A stretch of 64,000 nucleotides of DNA from Terrimesophilobacter mesophilus (GTDB lineage: Bacteria; Actinomycetota; Actinomycetes; Actinomycetales; Microbacteriaceae): NCBI RefSeq assembly GCF_014200375.1, contig NZ_JACHBP010000001.1:620001-684000 (forward strand), given 5' to 3'. Of the stretch, positions 18,547 to 26,649 are shown one piece after another. The position numbers and the translations under genes are program-made. The notes below the pieces were generated by a model that was given only the letters and a program-made list of their open reading frames with translations, did no database searches and was not told the origin of the DNA. The stretch's first letter is position 1, and each line of letters begins with the position of its first letter.

Positions 18547-19998
18547 GTGCTGAAGCCACTGCGTTCCCTGCAGGACTGGGCACACGAGCGGCCCGACGAT
18601 CTCGCCGTCGCCGGCCCGGAACTCGAACTCTCGGCGGGTGAACTGTGGGACACCGCCCTGCGCATCCTGGCCTGGATCCGCGAGGCGGGGGTCTCGACGC
18701 AGGAGACGGTGGGTGCTGCAGTCCCGCCGAGCCTCCATCCGGCGTTTCTCGTGGCGTTGCTCGCGAGGGGCGGCATCGGCTCGTTGGTGAACAGCCAGGC
18801 AGAAGTCGGGCTGGATGTTCCACTCCAACGCCTCATCACGGTCGACGGCAACGGAATGAAGCACCCCGCGGATGTCCTGCTCACCTTCGACGACTCCGCG
18901 ATCGGCCGTCTGGCGCAGGTTGACACATCGACCGTCGACATCGCGTCGCCCGCGGCCGACGACATCTGCTGGTTCATCTACTCGAGTGGCACGACCGGGG
19001 CACCCAAAGCGGTGATGCGAACTGTGGCGGCCGTCGAAGCGCTCGCCGCACCACGACGCCTCCGCCTCGCTCGCGGCGCATACGCCTCCCTGCAGCCCGG
19101 CACCGTAGCCGGCTCCATGTCGGCATTCCTCGCAGCGATCACGGCACGTAGACCCCACCTTGCGGCGGGCACGACGGAAGAGAACCTGGGGATGCTTCGC
19201 GACCGGGCGATAGAGATCGCGGAAGGCTCACCATTCCAGCTGGACCGGCTTCTCACGGTTGCACGCCGCTCTGGGGACAGGCTTCCGGCTCTTCAGGAAC
19301 TGCACTCGGCGGGTGCACCACTGTCATCGGGACTCGCGTCGGCGCTCGCCGACTGGTTCGGCGTGCGCGTATACGACGGATACGGATCATCCGAAACGGG
19401 GTTCGTCGCCGCCCGTCGCGCAGACGTACCGGAGGCGCCCGAGCGTGGCGGGGTTGTCGAGGATGGGGTAGACGTCGAAATCGTCGACGACGATCACGAA
19501 CCCGTGCCGGCCGGTGAGGACGGTCGGGTACGGTTGCGCACCGCGAGCATGGGGGTGGGCTACTTCGGCGCCCCGGACCTCGGTGAACACAAGGGCTTCC
19601 ACGGGGGCTGGTTCTACCCCGGCGATCTCGGGAGACTCATCGACGGAGAACTCGTCATCATCGGTCGGGAAGACGACCTCATGAACGTCGGTGGCAGGAA
19701 GATCATGCCGCACCGGGTGGAGGAGATTGTTCTCGAACAGCCGGGGGTCCGGGAGGCGGTCGCCTGTGCCGTGGTCGACAAGCTGGGAATCCGTCAGCTG
19801 GCGATTGCGATCGTCGGCGAACCGATCAACGACCCGGTGAAGTTCGCGCAGAAGCTGCGCCAGCCGCTGGGCGGAATACTTCCCAGTCTCATCATGCGGA
19901 TGGATGCCATCCCGCGATCAGAGAATGGCAAGCCGCAACGGAGCCGGGTCATCGACATCCTTCAGGAGCAGCTGAACAGACCCAGCAACATCCTCTGA
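18547..19998 (+). CDS. Acyl/aryl-CoA ligase, AMP-binding (class I adenylate-forming)
   Basis: About 483 residues. It activates a carboxylic acid with ATP and joins it to CoA or another thiol. Motifs in order: YSSGTTGAPKAVMRT (ATP phosphate loop), YGSSETGF, WFYPGDLGRLIDGELVIIGREDDLMNVGGRK (hinge aspartate and A8 region), and the catalytic lysine of RSENGKPQRSR near the C-terminus. The enzyme is short at the N-terminus compared with typical 500-550-residue ligases. The GTG at 18547 (VLKPLRSLQDWAHERP) is my choice, but no clear ribosome site is seen. The upstream gene ends 34 bp before. The substrate is unknown. Confidence 0.82.
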   Translation: MLKPLRSLQDWAHERPDDLAVAGPELELSAGELWDTALRILAWIREAGVSTQETVGAAVPPSLHPAFLVALLARGGIGSLVNSQAEVGLDVPLQRLITVDGNGMKHPADVLLTFDDSAIGRLAQVDTSTVDIASPAADDICWFIYSSGTTGAPKAVMRTVAAVEALAAPRRLRLARGAYASLQPGTVAGSMSAFLAAITARRPHLAAGTTEENLGMLRDRAIEIAEGSPFQLDRLLTVARRSGDRLPALQELHSAGAPLSSGLASALADWFGVRVYDGYGSSETGFVAARRADVPEAPERGGVVEDGVDVEIVDDDHEPVPAGEDGRVRLRTASMGVGYFGAPDLGEHKGFHGGWFYPGDLGRLIDGELVIIGREDDLMNVGGRKIMPHRVEEIVLEQPGVREAVACAVVDKLGIRQLAIAIVGEPINDPVKFAQKLRQPLGGILPSLIMRMDAIPRSENGKPQRSRVIDILQEQLNRPSNIL

Positions 19999-20017
19999 GT
20001 AATGCGCTCGGCATCGT

Positions 20018-21337
20018 TCACTCAGCGATCGAGTGACGTGACCTTTCCTTCAAGAACACGACCGCGACCCAGCTCAGGGCGAGCGTTGCCATCACGACCA
20101 GGGACAGCGGCAGAAAGTCACCATCGGTCGTGGTCATGATCGCGGCCGCGACGACAGGTGCGAGCCCGCCGCCGATGGAAGCCGCGATCTGGTAGCCGAC
20201 GGACGCGCCCGTGTACCGGGTGCGAGTGGGGAACTGCTCGATGATGAGCGTGCCGAGTGTCGGAAGGAGCACGCTCGTGCCACACGCGCCGGCAACGAAG
20301 AAGGCGATGAGAACGAACCACACGTTCCCACTCGCGGCGAGCACGAACGTCGGCCACGCGGTGACGAGTGCGGCTGCGAGCCCGGCGTACATGACTCGCT
20401 TGCGACCGATCCGGTCTACGAGCCGTCCGACCGGGACCATCAGGAGGATGTTCAGCACACCCGAAGCCGCGGAGACCCACAACACCTCTGCGCGCGACAC
20501 GCCCCCCGCGATCCCGACGCTGATGAGGAACGCAGTCATGAGCGTTCTGTGCGCGTGAGGGCCGAACCCGGCCACAATCGTGAGAACGAGAGAACGCCAC
20601 TGTTTGAGCACTGCGCGCGCGGGCCGAACCGGTCGCGCGGGAGTGGCCGAGGCCGCATCGTGCGCCTTCGCCTGCGCCTGAAGGAAGAGTGGCGATTCGT
20701 TCACGCGCGTCCGAATCCAGAGCGCAATGGCCACCATGACCGCGGAGAGGAGGAAGGGAACACGCCAGCCCCAGGTCAGGAACTGGTCTGCTGGAAGCAT
20801 CGAGAACAGGGCGAGGACGCCCGACGCGAGCAGGGATCCCATCGGCGCCCCCGCGGAGATGACGGATGACGCAGTGGCGCGCTTGCGTTCGTCGGCGTGC
20901 TCCATAGCCATGATGGTCGCACCACCCCACTCGCCCGCCATCGACAATCCCTGCACGATGCGCAGAACGATGAGGAGGATGGGCGCCAGCGCGCCGACCA
21001 TCGTCTGCGTCGGCAGCACGCCGATGAGCGTGGATGCGACACCCATCACGACGAGGGAGATGATCAGCATCCGCTTACGGCCGAAGCGGTCACCGAAGTG
21101 CCCGAACAAGACGCCACCGACCGGCCTCGCGAGGTAGCCGATGGCGAGCGTCGCGAACGAGGCGATTGTTCCCAGCGCGGGGTCCAGGTTCGTGAAGAAC
21201 AAGCGGTTGAACACCACCGCGGAAGCAGTCGCGTAGAGGATGAAGTCGTAGAACTCGACCGTGCTCCCCATGAACCCTGACGTCAGAACGCGTCTGCGGG
21301 CACGCTCCAGGTCTGTCTGCACGGCCGTCGTGCTCAT
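20018..21337 (-). CDS. MFS transporter of the metabolite:H+ symporter (MHS) family
   Basis: A 439-residue permease with 12 predicted helices. The MHS signature GHFGDRFGRKRML follows helix 2, and MGSTVEFYDFILYATAS near the N-terminus and IVGLSMAGEWGG-like LRIVQGLSMAGEWGG are typical of ProP/ShiA/KgtP relatives. Substrates in this group are organic acids and osmolytes such as betaine, shikimate and citrate; none can be assigned here. The stop-to-stop gap with the acyl-CoA ligase is 19 bp. The 92-residue gene upstream ends 3 nt before its start, so the two are probably co-transcribed. Confidence 0.88.
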   Translation of the reverse strand: MSTTAVQTDLERARRRVLTSGFMGSTVEFYDFILYATASAVVFNRLFFTNLDPALGTIASFATLAIGYLARPVGGVLFGHFGDRFGRKRMLIISLVVMGVASTLIGVLPTQTMVGALAPILLIVLRIVQGLSMAGEWGGATIMAMEHADERKRATASSVISAGAPMGSLLASGVLALFSMLPADQFLTWGWRVPFLLSAVMVAIALWIRTRVNESPLFLQAQAKAHDAASATPARPVRPARAVLKQWRSLVLTIVAGFGPHAHRTLMTAFLISVGIAGGVSRAEVLWVSAASGVLNILLMVPVGRLVDRIGRKRVMYAGLAAALVTAWPTFVLAASGNVWFVLIAFFVAGACGTSVLLPTLGTLIIEQFPTRTRYTGASVGYQIAASIGGGLAPVVAAAIMTTTDGDFLPLSLVVMATLALSWVAVVFLKERSRHSIAE

Positions 21338-21340
21338 CGG

Positions 21341-21619
21341 TTACTGCCGACCGCCGCGGTCCTCTGGGTCCTCGACCGGCTCACTGTCGGCCTTGTCGTA
21401 GGTGTATGTCACGTGATACTGGCCGCCGAGTTCACGCCAGCTCGCCATGTTGTAGTCGATCATCGTCTCTTTGCCATCGACTGCCGTGAGCACTGTGATC
21501 TCCTTGTCCCACGAACCGTCCGTGCTGATCCGCTTGTCGGTTCGGCCGTCATTGGGCCCACCGGAGAAAATGACGACGTACTCGTCGCCACGCTTGATCG
21601 TCGGAGTCTCATTGCTCAT
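21341..21619 (-). CDS. Small hypothetical protein upstream of the MHS transporter
   Basis: A 92-residue hydrophilic protein (MSNETPTIKRGDEYVVIFSG). The first part reads GGPNDGRTDKRISTDGSWDKEI and the middle VTYTYDKADSEP, ending in an acidic tail. I recognise no family. Third-position G/C is high, and the gene is spaced 3 nt from the transporter, as in an operon. It lies divergent from the marR gene; the 99-bp gap holds the MarR operator. Confidence 0.6.
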   Translation of the reverse strand: MSNETPTIKRGDEYVVIFSGGPNDGRTDKRISTDGSWDKEITVLTAVDGKETMIDYNMASWRELGGQYHVTYTYDKADSEPVEDPEDRGGRQ

Positions 21620-21691
21620 GCACTCTTACTACCACGTCGGAGTGGGCACCGCACACCTAATATTGCTCACCGCGCCAATGCATCACCTAGC

Positions 21692-21710
21692 TATATAACC
21701 TGGTTATATA
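21692..21710. promoter_or_regulatory. MarR-type palindromic operator
   Basis: TATATAACC-T-GGTTATATA is a perfect 9+1+9 inverted repeat ending 8 bp before the GTG of the marR gene. It also supplies the only AT-rich -10-like sequence in the gap, so repressor and polymerase would compete. Homologous 17-20 bp palindromes are typical MarR sites. Regulation of marR and the following MFS gene is inference from position. Confidence 0.75.
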
Positions 21711-21718
21711 CTTGCGCA

Positions 21719-22153
21719 GTGAACAATGACACCGCCCTCCTCTCCGACCTCCTGGTCGCGGCGCACCGGCTCACCCGGATCGCCGCGCAGGCGCTCGGCA
21801 GCACCACGCCATCCGCCGTGTGGCACACCCTCGCGATCCTGTCGACGGATGGCCCGCTGCGCATCGGCGAGCTCGCCACGATCGCACGAGTGAGCCAGCC
21901 GTCCATGACCAAAGTCGTCCAGCAACTCATCACGGACAACCTCGCGGAGCGGATCGTGGACCCTGAGGATTCCCGCGCATCGCTCGTGTCCACGCTCCCC
22001 GCGGGCCTGGCGGCGCTCGCCGCATGGCGGCAGGCACTCGCATCCGCCCTCCAGCCGATGTTCACCGGGCTCACGACCGATGATCGCGCCACGCTCACCC
22101 GCGCGGTCGACATCCTCGGTTCGCGCACCGCGAGCGGGACGGTGACCGCCTGA
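21719..22153 (+). CDS. MarR-family transcriptional regulator
   Basis: A 144-residue winged-helix repressor. DNA-binding features include SAVWHTLAILSTDGPLRIGELATIARVSQPSMTKVVQQLITDNLAERIVDPEDSR-type order: recognition helix SQPSMTKVVQQL and wing VDPEDSRAS. I start it at the GTG at 21719, directly behind the operator; the resulting transcript may be leaderless or nearly so. The stop overlaps the ATG of the next MFS gene (TGATG), so regulator and pump form an operon, the common layout for drug-responsive efflux. The ligand is unknown. Confidence 0.88.
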   Translation: MNNDTALLSDLLVAAHRLTRIAAQALGSTTPSAVWHTLAILSTDGPLRIGELATIARVSQPSMTKVVQQLITDNLAERIVDPEDSRASLVSTLPAGLAALAAWRQALASALQPMFTGLTTDDRATLTRAVDILGSRTASGTVTA

Positions 22154-23403
22154 TGGAACACGGCTCATCCGACACCTCCAGCATCCTGCGCCAGCCGAAA
22201 CAGGTGTGGGCCGTCGGATTCGCGTGCGTCATCGCCTTCATGGGCATCGGTCTCGTGGACCCGATCCTCCCCGCGATCGCCTCCGAACTCGACGCAACCC
22301 CCACACAGACCGAGCTCCTGTTCACGAGCTACCTGCTCATCACCGGGCTCGCCATGCTCTTCACGAGCTGGGTGTCGAGCCGCATCGGCGCGAAGCTCAC
22401 GCTCATGATCGGCCTCGCCCTCATCGTGGCGTTCTCACTGGCCGCCGCCCTCAGCGGGAACGTCGAAACGATCATCGGATTCCGTGCGGGATGGGGTCTC
22501 GGCAACGCCCTCTTCATCTCCACGGCGCTCGCCACGATCGTCGGCGCCGCCAGTGGCGGCACCGCATCCGCCATCATCCTGTACGAAGCGGCCCTCGGCC
22601 TCGGGATCGCGGTCGGACCGCTCGTCGGCGGGCTGCTCGGCACCATCAGCTGGCGTGGACCGTTCTTCGGCACGGCCGCGCTCATGGCGATCGGATTCAT
22701 CGCGATCGTCGCCCTGCTCGGCAGAGAGGATGCCGTCGAGCGCGTCCCGGTGACACTCTCGGCACCATTCCGTGCGATGCGAAACCCGGCGATCGCGACC
22801 CTCGCCATCGCCGCGGTGTTCTACAACATCGGATTCTTCGTGCTCCTCGCCTACACGCCCTTCCCGCTCGGAATGACGGCGATCGGTCTCGGTCTCGTCT
22901 TCTTCGGCTGGGGCGTCTCGCTCGCCATCACCTCGGTGTGGGTCGCGCCGCTCCTGACGAGGGTGTTCAGGCGCACTACCGTGTTGACGATCGTGCTGCC
23001 GCTGCTCGCGCTGGATCTCGTCGCAGCCGGACTGTTCATCACCTCGCAACCGGGACTCGTCATCACGGTCATCGTCGGCGGACTGCTCCTGGGCGTCCTC
23101 AACACCGTGTTCACAGAATCCGTCATGGAGGCCACGGACCTCCCCCGCTCCGTCGCATCATCCGCGTACTCGGCCGTGCGCTTCCTCGGCGGTGCGATCG
23201 CCCCGCCACTCGCCGCCGAACTCGCGGTGCTGTTCTTCCCGTCGATGCCCTACTACTTCGGCGCGGCATCCGTCGTCGTCGCCACCGTCGCCATCATCGT
23301 CGGCACCCGGTTCCTCCGGCGGGCCAACTTCGGTGCGGAGGCCGGTGTGGTGCTCACCGACGCCGAAGAGGCGGAAGCCATCGGCATCGGCGATGCCGCT
23401 TGA
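22153..23403 (+). CDS. MFS efflux transporter (DHA1 type) under MarR control
   Basis: A 416-residue 12-helix major facilitator. Landmarks: FACVIAFMGIGLVDPILPAIASEL in helix 1, the loop motif SSRIGAKLTLMIG after helix 2, and EAALGLGIAVGPLVGGLLG in helix 5 (motif C of antiporters), which marks drug:H+ exporters. It is translationally coupled to the marR gene by a 1-nt overlap (TGATG). It likely exports a toxic compound that also inactivates the repressor. An acidic C-terminal tail (DAEEAEAIGIGDAA) lies in the cytoplasm. Confidence 0.88.
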   Translation: MEHGSSDTSSILRQPKQVWAVGFACVIAFMGIGLVDPILPAIASELDATPTQTELLFTSYLLITGLAMLFTSWVSSRIGAKLTLMIGLALIVAFSLAAALSGNVETIIGFRAGWGLGNALFISTALATIVGAASGGTASAIILYEAALGLGIAVGPLVGGLLGTISWRGPFFGTAALMAIGFIAIVALLGREDAVERVPVTLSAPFRAMRNPAIATLAIAAVFYNIGFFVLLAYTPFPLGMTAIGLGLVFFGWGVSLAITSVWVAPLLTRVFRRTTVLTIVLPLLALDLVAAGLFITSQPGLVITVIVGGLLLGVLNTVFTESVMEATDLPRSVASSAYSAVRFLGGAIAPPLAAELAVLFFPSMPYYFGAASVVVATVAIIVGTRFLRRANFGAEAGVVLTDAEEAEAIGIGDAA

Positions 23404-23437
23404 GAGCCCCGTCGGCACCCGGCGATAGACTGCGGTA

Positions 23438-24058
23438 ATGGCAAACGGCAATGATCGGCTCGTCTGGATCGACTGCGAGATGACGGGCCTGGATGTCGCC
23501 GTCGACCAGCTCGTCGAAGTCGCGGTCGTCATCACGGACTTCGATCTCGCCATCCTCGACCCCGGGTTCGACATCGTCATCGCACCCGACCAGTCGGCCC
23601 TCGACAACATGAGCGAATTCGTGCGGGACATGCACGCGAGCTCCGGACTGCTTGAAGCCATCCCCGACGGTGTGAGCATCGGCGACGCGCAGGACGCAGT
23701 GCTCGAATACATCCGCCGGTTCGTCCCCATCCCCCAGCAGGCGCCGCTCGCCGGCAACACGATCGGCACCGACAGGGCATTCCTGTCACGCTACATGCCG
23801 CGCGTCGACAGTCACCTCCACTACCGGAATGTTGACGTCTCCTCCATCAAGGAGCTCGTCCGCCGCTGGATCCCCCGCGTCTACTTCAACGCGCCGGAGA
23901 AAGACGGCGGCCACCGCGCCCTCGCCGACATCCTCGAATCGATTCGCGAACTCGACTACTACCGGAAGACGGCGTTCGTCGGAGAGCCGGGGCCGACCAC
24001 CGGTGAAGTGCAGGCGATTGCCGCATCCGTCGTTGAAAACTTCGCAGCCCGACTGTAA
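23438..24058 (+). CDS. orn: Oligoribonuclease
   Basis: A 206-residue 3'-to-5' exonuclease that degrades 2-5-nt RNA fragments, including pGpG, in the cytoplasm. It is a DEDDh-family enzyme: D12 and E14 in VWIDCEMTGLD, the second Asp in NTIGTDRAFLSRYMP, and the terminal His/Asp pair in HRALADILESI. The conserved HYRNVDVSSIKEL follows. Length and order match Orn of other actinobacteria. The ATG at 23438 is 34 bp after the MFS stop. tRNA-His follows 42 bp downstream, an arrangement often seen in Actinobacteria. Confidence 0.95.
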   Translation: MANGNDRLVWIDCEMTGLDVAVDQLVEVAVVITDFDLAILDPGFDIVIAPDQSALDNMSEFVRDMHASSGLLEAIPDGVSIGDAQDAVLEYIRRFVPIPQQAPLAGNTIGTDRAFLSRYMPRVDSHLHYRNVDVSSIKELVRRWIPRVYFNAPEKDGGHRALADILESIRELDYYRKTAFVGEPGPTTGEVQAIAASVVENFAARL

Positions 24059-24100
24059 TAAGATGGTGAGTCGTTGCCGGGGTTTGCGCCGCGGCACATG

Positions 24101-24176
24101 GTGGTCGTAGCTCAGTTGGTAGAGCGCTGGCTTGTGGTGCCGGATGTCGCGGGTTCAAATCCCGTCGATCACCCCA
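24101..24176 (+). tRNA. tRNA-His (anticodon GTG)
   Basis: Cloverleaf: acceptor GTGGTCG/CGATCAC with one G-U pair, D-stem GCTC/GAGC, anticodon stem CTGGC/GCCGG around TTGTGGT, T-arm GCGGG-TTCAAAT-CCCGT. The extra G at position -1, which tRNA-His needs, is encoded at 24100 opposite discriminator C (24173). The CCA tail is encoded at 24174-24176. Confidence 0.95.
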
Positions 24177-24222
24177 ATTTCATGTCAAGGGCGAGTTCGC
24201 CTGCGAGCCGTAGGCTGGAGCG

Positions 24223-24507
24223 GTGGCCGACACCATCGAACAGACGCGTGTGCGCGAGCGCGCCGCCGCCGACGCGCCGTGGGTCACGATCGTGCTGAAC
24301 GACCCGGTGAATCTCATGTCGTACGTCGCCTACGTGTTCCGCAGCTACTTCGGGCACCCGCCCGCAGAGGCAGAACGCCTCATGCTGCAGGTGCACCTCA
24401 CGGGCCGCGCGGTCGTCGCCACGGGGCCTCGCGAGGAAATGGAACGCCACGTCGAGGCGATGCACGATTTCGGACTGTGGGCGACGCTCGAGAAGGCGGA
24501 TGCGTGA
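24223..24507 (+). CDS. clpS: ATP-dependent Clp protease adaptor ClpS
   Basis: A 94-residue adaptor that hands N-degron substrates to ClpC/ClpA-ClpP. The substrate-pocket region is NDPVNLMSYVAYVFRSYFG and the closing helix is HVEAMHDFGLWATLEKA; GRAVVATGPREEMERH is also typical. The GTG at 24223 starts the protein. The stop overlaps the next GTG (GTGA). The order clpS-DUF2017-metallopeptidase is a well-conserved actinobacterial operon. Confidence 0.95.
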   Translation: MADTIEQTRVRERAAADAPWVTIVLNDPVNLMSYVAYVFRSYFGHPPAEAERLMLQVHLTGRAVVATGPREEMERHVEAMHDFGLWATLEKADA

Positions 24508-24980
24508 AGCCCTTCGAACGCGCAGGGGACGGCGGTGTGTCCGCAGGGATCGAACGCGACGAGGCTCTCCTGCTCCAGAACCTGGCTTCACAACTCACTG
24601 CACTGCTGCGCGAGGGCGACGGTATGGACCCCGCCATCGTGCGGCTGCTCCCCGATGCGTACCCTGAAGACCCGGCCGCTTCGGCGGAGTTCCGCCGGTT
24701 CACCGCGGGGGGCCTCGTCGAGCGCAAGATCGCGAACGCCGACACCCTCATGGTCACGCTCTCCGACAGCATCGAGACGGGCGTGCTGCGACTCGACCCT
24801 CAGCAGGCGGGAGCCTGGCTTCGCAGCCTCACCGACATCCGGCTCACGCTGGCCAGCCGGCTCGGCATCGAATCGGACGATCAGGCGCCGAGCAGCGACG
24901 CGATCCTGCAGGACCTCTACGACTGGCTGGGGTTCCTGCAGAACTCACTCGTGGAGGCGGTGGACGTTTCGAATGGCTGA
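24504..24980 (+). CDS. DUF2017 family protein
   Basis: A 158-residue helical cytoplasmic protein. It matches DUF2017 by context and by content: RLLPDAYPEDPAASAEFRRFT, then a conserved middle stretch DPQQAGAWLRSLTDIRLTLASRLG and the C-terminal YDWLGFLQNSLVEAV. Its role is unknown, but it is nearly always encoded right after clpS. The GTG at 24504 overlaps the clpS stop, and its own stop overlaps the metallopeptidase start by 8 nt, so all three are translationally coupled. Confidence 0.88.
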   Translation: MKPFERAGDGGVSAGIERDEALLLQNLASQLTALLREGDGMDPAIVRLLPDAYPEDPAASAEFRRFTAGGLVERKIANADTLMVTLSDSIETGVLRLDPQQAGAWLRSLTDIRLTLASRLGIESDDQAPSSDAILQDLYDWLGFLQNSLVEAVDVSNG

Positions 24981-25329
24981 ACTCGACCTCGATGCGGAGG
25001 CCTTCGAGAAACTCGTCGTGGACGAGCTCGACCTGCTTCCGGACGACATGGTCGACGGGCTCGACAACGTGGTGTTCGTCGTCGAAGACCGCCCGGAGGA
25101 CGGCTCACTCGACCTGCTCGGCCTCTACGACGGCGTGAACCTCACCGAACGCGGTCAATACGGTTTCGGGGAACTGCCCGACCGCATCATCCTGTACCGC
25201 GAGCCGCTGCTGGACGTGAGCGCCGACCTCGAGGAGCTGAAGGACCAGATCCATGTGACGCTCGTGCACGAGATCGCCCACTTCTATGGGATCGATGACG
25301 ATGAGCTCCACCGGCTCGGCTGGGGCTGA
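24973..25329 (+). CDS. Metallopeptidase-family protein (zincin-like, DUF2744/COG3824 type)
   Basis: A 118-residue minimal zincin. The HExxH motif is VHEIAHFYGIDDDEL near the C-terminus, with the two zinc histidines and the catalytic glutamate, and the third ligand probably from the following acidic stretch. The N-terminal half is acidic (LDLDAEAFEKLVVDELDLLPDDM). Homologues often follow clpS and DUF2017 in actinobacteria. The substrate is unknown; a link to Clp proteolysis is suggested by context only. The ATG at 24973 lies inside the DUF2017 end. Confidence 0.85.
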   Translation: MAELDLDAEAFEKLVVDELDLLPDDMVDGLDNVVFVVEDRPEDGSLDLLGLYDGVNLTERGQYGFGELPDRIILYREPLLDVSADLEELKDQIHVTLVHEIAHFYGIDDDELHRLGWG

Positions 25330-25340
25330 GCCGGTTCGGA

Positions 25341-25853
25341 TCACAGGACCTCGTTGCCGTCGATGACGGAGTCGGCGAGGTCACGCGGGTTCTCCCTGGC
25401 GATGAAGGCATCCTCCTGGGCGGCCCAATCATCCCAGCGGTCGTCCCAGGAGTCGCCATCGCGCGCGCGAACACGGGCCCGCCTCGTCGGCTCGTCGAGT
25501 TCGACCCAGACCGCCCAGACGGCGAGCGCTCGGTTTGCCCGACTGAGCGCGCCGCATCCTTCCACGAGCACGGGGCGGTGCGGATCGAGCACGTGCCATT
25601 CGGCCGGCGCGGCATCCGCCCAGTCCCAGCGCTGCCAGCGGCGAACGGATGCGGCGATCAGATGATCGTGCACATGTCGGCTGCCCGCCTCGAGCCCGTC
25701 CCATCCCGGGTAGAGGTCATCCATGCGCACGAGCTGCAGCTCGGGTTTCTGGGCGACCATGGCGCGCGCCAGCTCGGTCTTGCCGGAACCGCTGCGCCCG
25801 TCGACGAGCACGATGTCGGGTCGGCGCGGGCCGGTCTCGGATTCAGCCGACAA
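25341..25853 (-). CDS. P-loop ATPase / small-molecule kinase-like protein
   Basis: A 170-residue nucleoside-kinase-like P-loop protein. Walker A is GRSGSGKTELARAM near residue 20, followed by VRMDDLYPGWDGLEAG, which resembles the uridine-kinase substrate loop, and a late RARVRARDGDSWDDRWDDW segment like a lid. Start is TTG at 25853, overlapping the ecfT stop by 11 nt; no better start lies before the P-loop. It is the last gene of the ykoE operon, so a phosphorylation step on the imported vitamin precursor is possible, but the family is seen in other contexts too. Function not proven. Confidence 0.72.
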   Translation of the reverse strand: MSAESETGPRRPDIVLVDGRSGSGKTELARAMVAQKPELQLVRMDDLYPGWDGLEAGSRHVHDHLIAASVRRWQRWDWADAAPAEWHVLDPHRPVLVEGCGALSRANRALAVWAVWVELDEPTRRARVRARDGDSWDDRWDDWAAQEDAFIARENPRDLADSVIDGNEVL

Positions 25854-26649
25854 TGAAGTTCCAGTGTCCGGTGAGCACGGCGGCCGCGATCGAGATCATG
25901 CCCACCATCAAACCAGCACATGCGACGAGCCATTCGCGCCATCCGAATCGCGAATCACGCGCCCACGTGCGCTCGGTCTCCCCGCCGAACCCGCGCGCCT
26001 CCATCGCGGTCGCCAGCCTGCTTCCGCGGCGAATGGCCAGCACGAGCAGTGCGAACACCTGACCGGGGACGCGGCGGATGCGGCCGGTGTCACCGACTCC
26101 CCTCGCGCGCCGGGCGAGTTCAAGGTATCTCCAGTCGTCGAGGAAGAGCCCGACGAGCCGCAGGGCCGCGAGCGCCCCGAGCACGAACCGGCTCGGAAGG
26201 CGCCACACCTGCGCGAGACCGTCGGCGAGATCCGTCGCGTCGACCGTGATGAAGAGCACGACAGCCGGCAGTCCGATCGCGAGAACGCGCAGCGCCGTCG
26301 CGATCGCGAGGTCGATCGAGCCGTCGCTCACGCGGATGGTCAGCCACTCCCAGTACACCGTGCCGGATGCCTGGCCGTAGAGCAGGATCGTGAGCCCTGT
26401 GAGCGGGGCCGCGATCCAGACGGCCAGCGTGCGCAGCCAGAACGCTCGGGCACGAACCCCCAGGAACGGCATGGCGGCGAGTTCGAGAAGAAGAGCCGTG
26501 CCTGCTGACACCCAGTCGATCGTGAGAACGAGGCAGGCCGCGAGCAGTAGTGCGGCGCCGAACTTCGCGACCGGGTTCACCGCCTCGAAGGGGCGCATCG
26601 CGCCCTTGCCCGGGCTGACCTGCCGAGATCCCTCGGCCGCGACGCTCAC
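25843..26649 (-). CDS. ecfT: ECF transporter transmembrane subunit EcfT
   Basis: A 268-residue membrane scaffold of an energy-coupling-factor importer, joining the substrate-binding protein to the ATPase. About five hydrophobic helices are visible, plus the coupling helices with the Ala-Arg-Gly motif (ELARRARGVGD and AMEARGFGGETER) that contact the ABC domains. The GTG at 26649 overlaps the ecfA stop (GTGA). It acts with YkoE and the fused ATPase encoded upstream. Confidence 0.9.
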   Translation of the reverse strand: MSVAAEGSRQVSPGKGAMRPFEAVNPVAKFGAALLLAACLVLTIDWVSAGTALLLELAAMPFLGVRARAFWLRTLAVWIAAPLTGLTILLYGQASGTVYWEWLTIRVSDGSIDLAIATALRVLAIGLPAVVLFITVDATDLADGLAQVWRLPSRFVLGALAALRLVGLFLDDWRYLELARRARGVGDTGRIRRVPGQVFALLVLAIRRGSRLATAMEARGFGGETERTWARDSRFGWREWLVACAGLMVGMISIAAAVLTGHWNFIVG

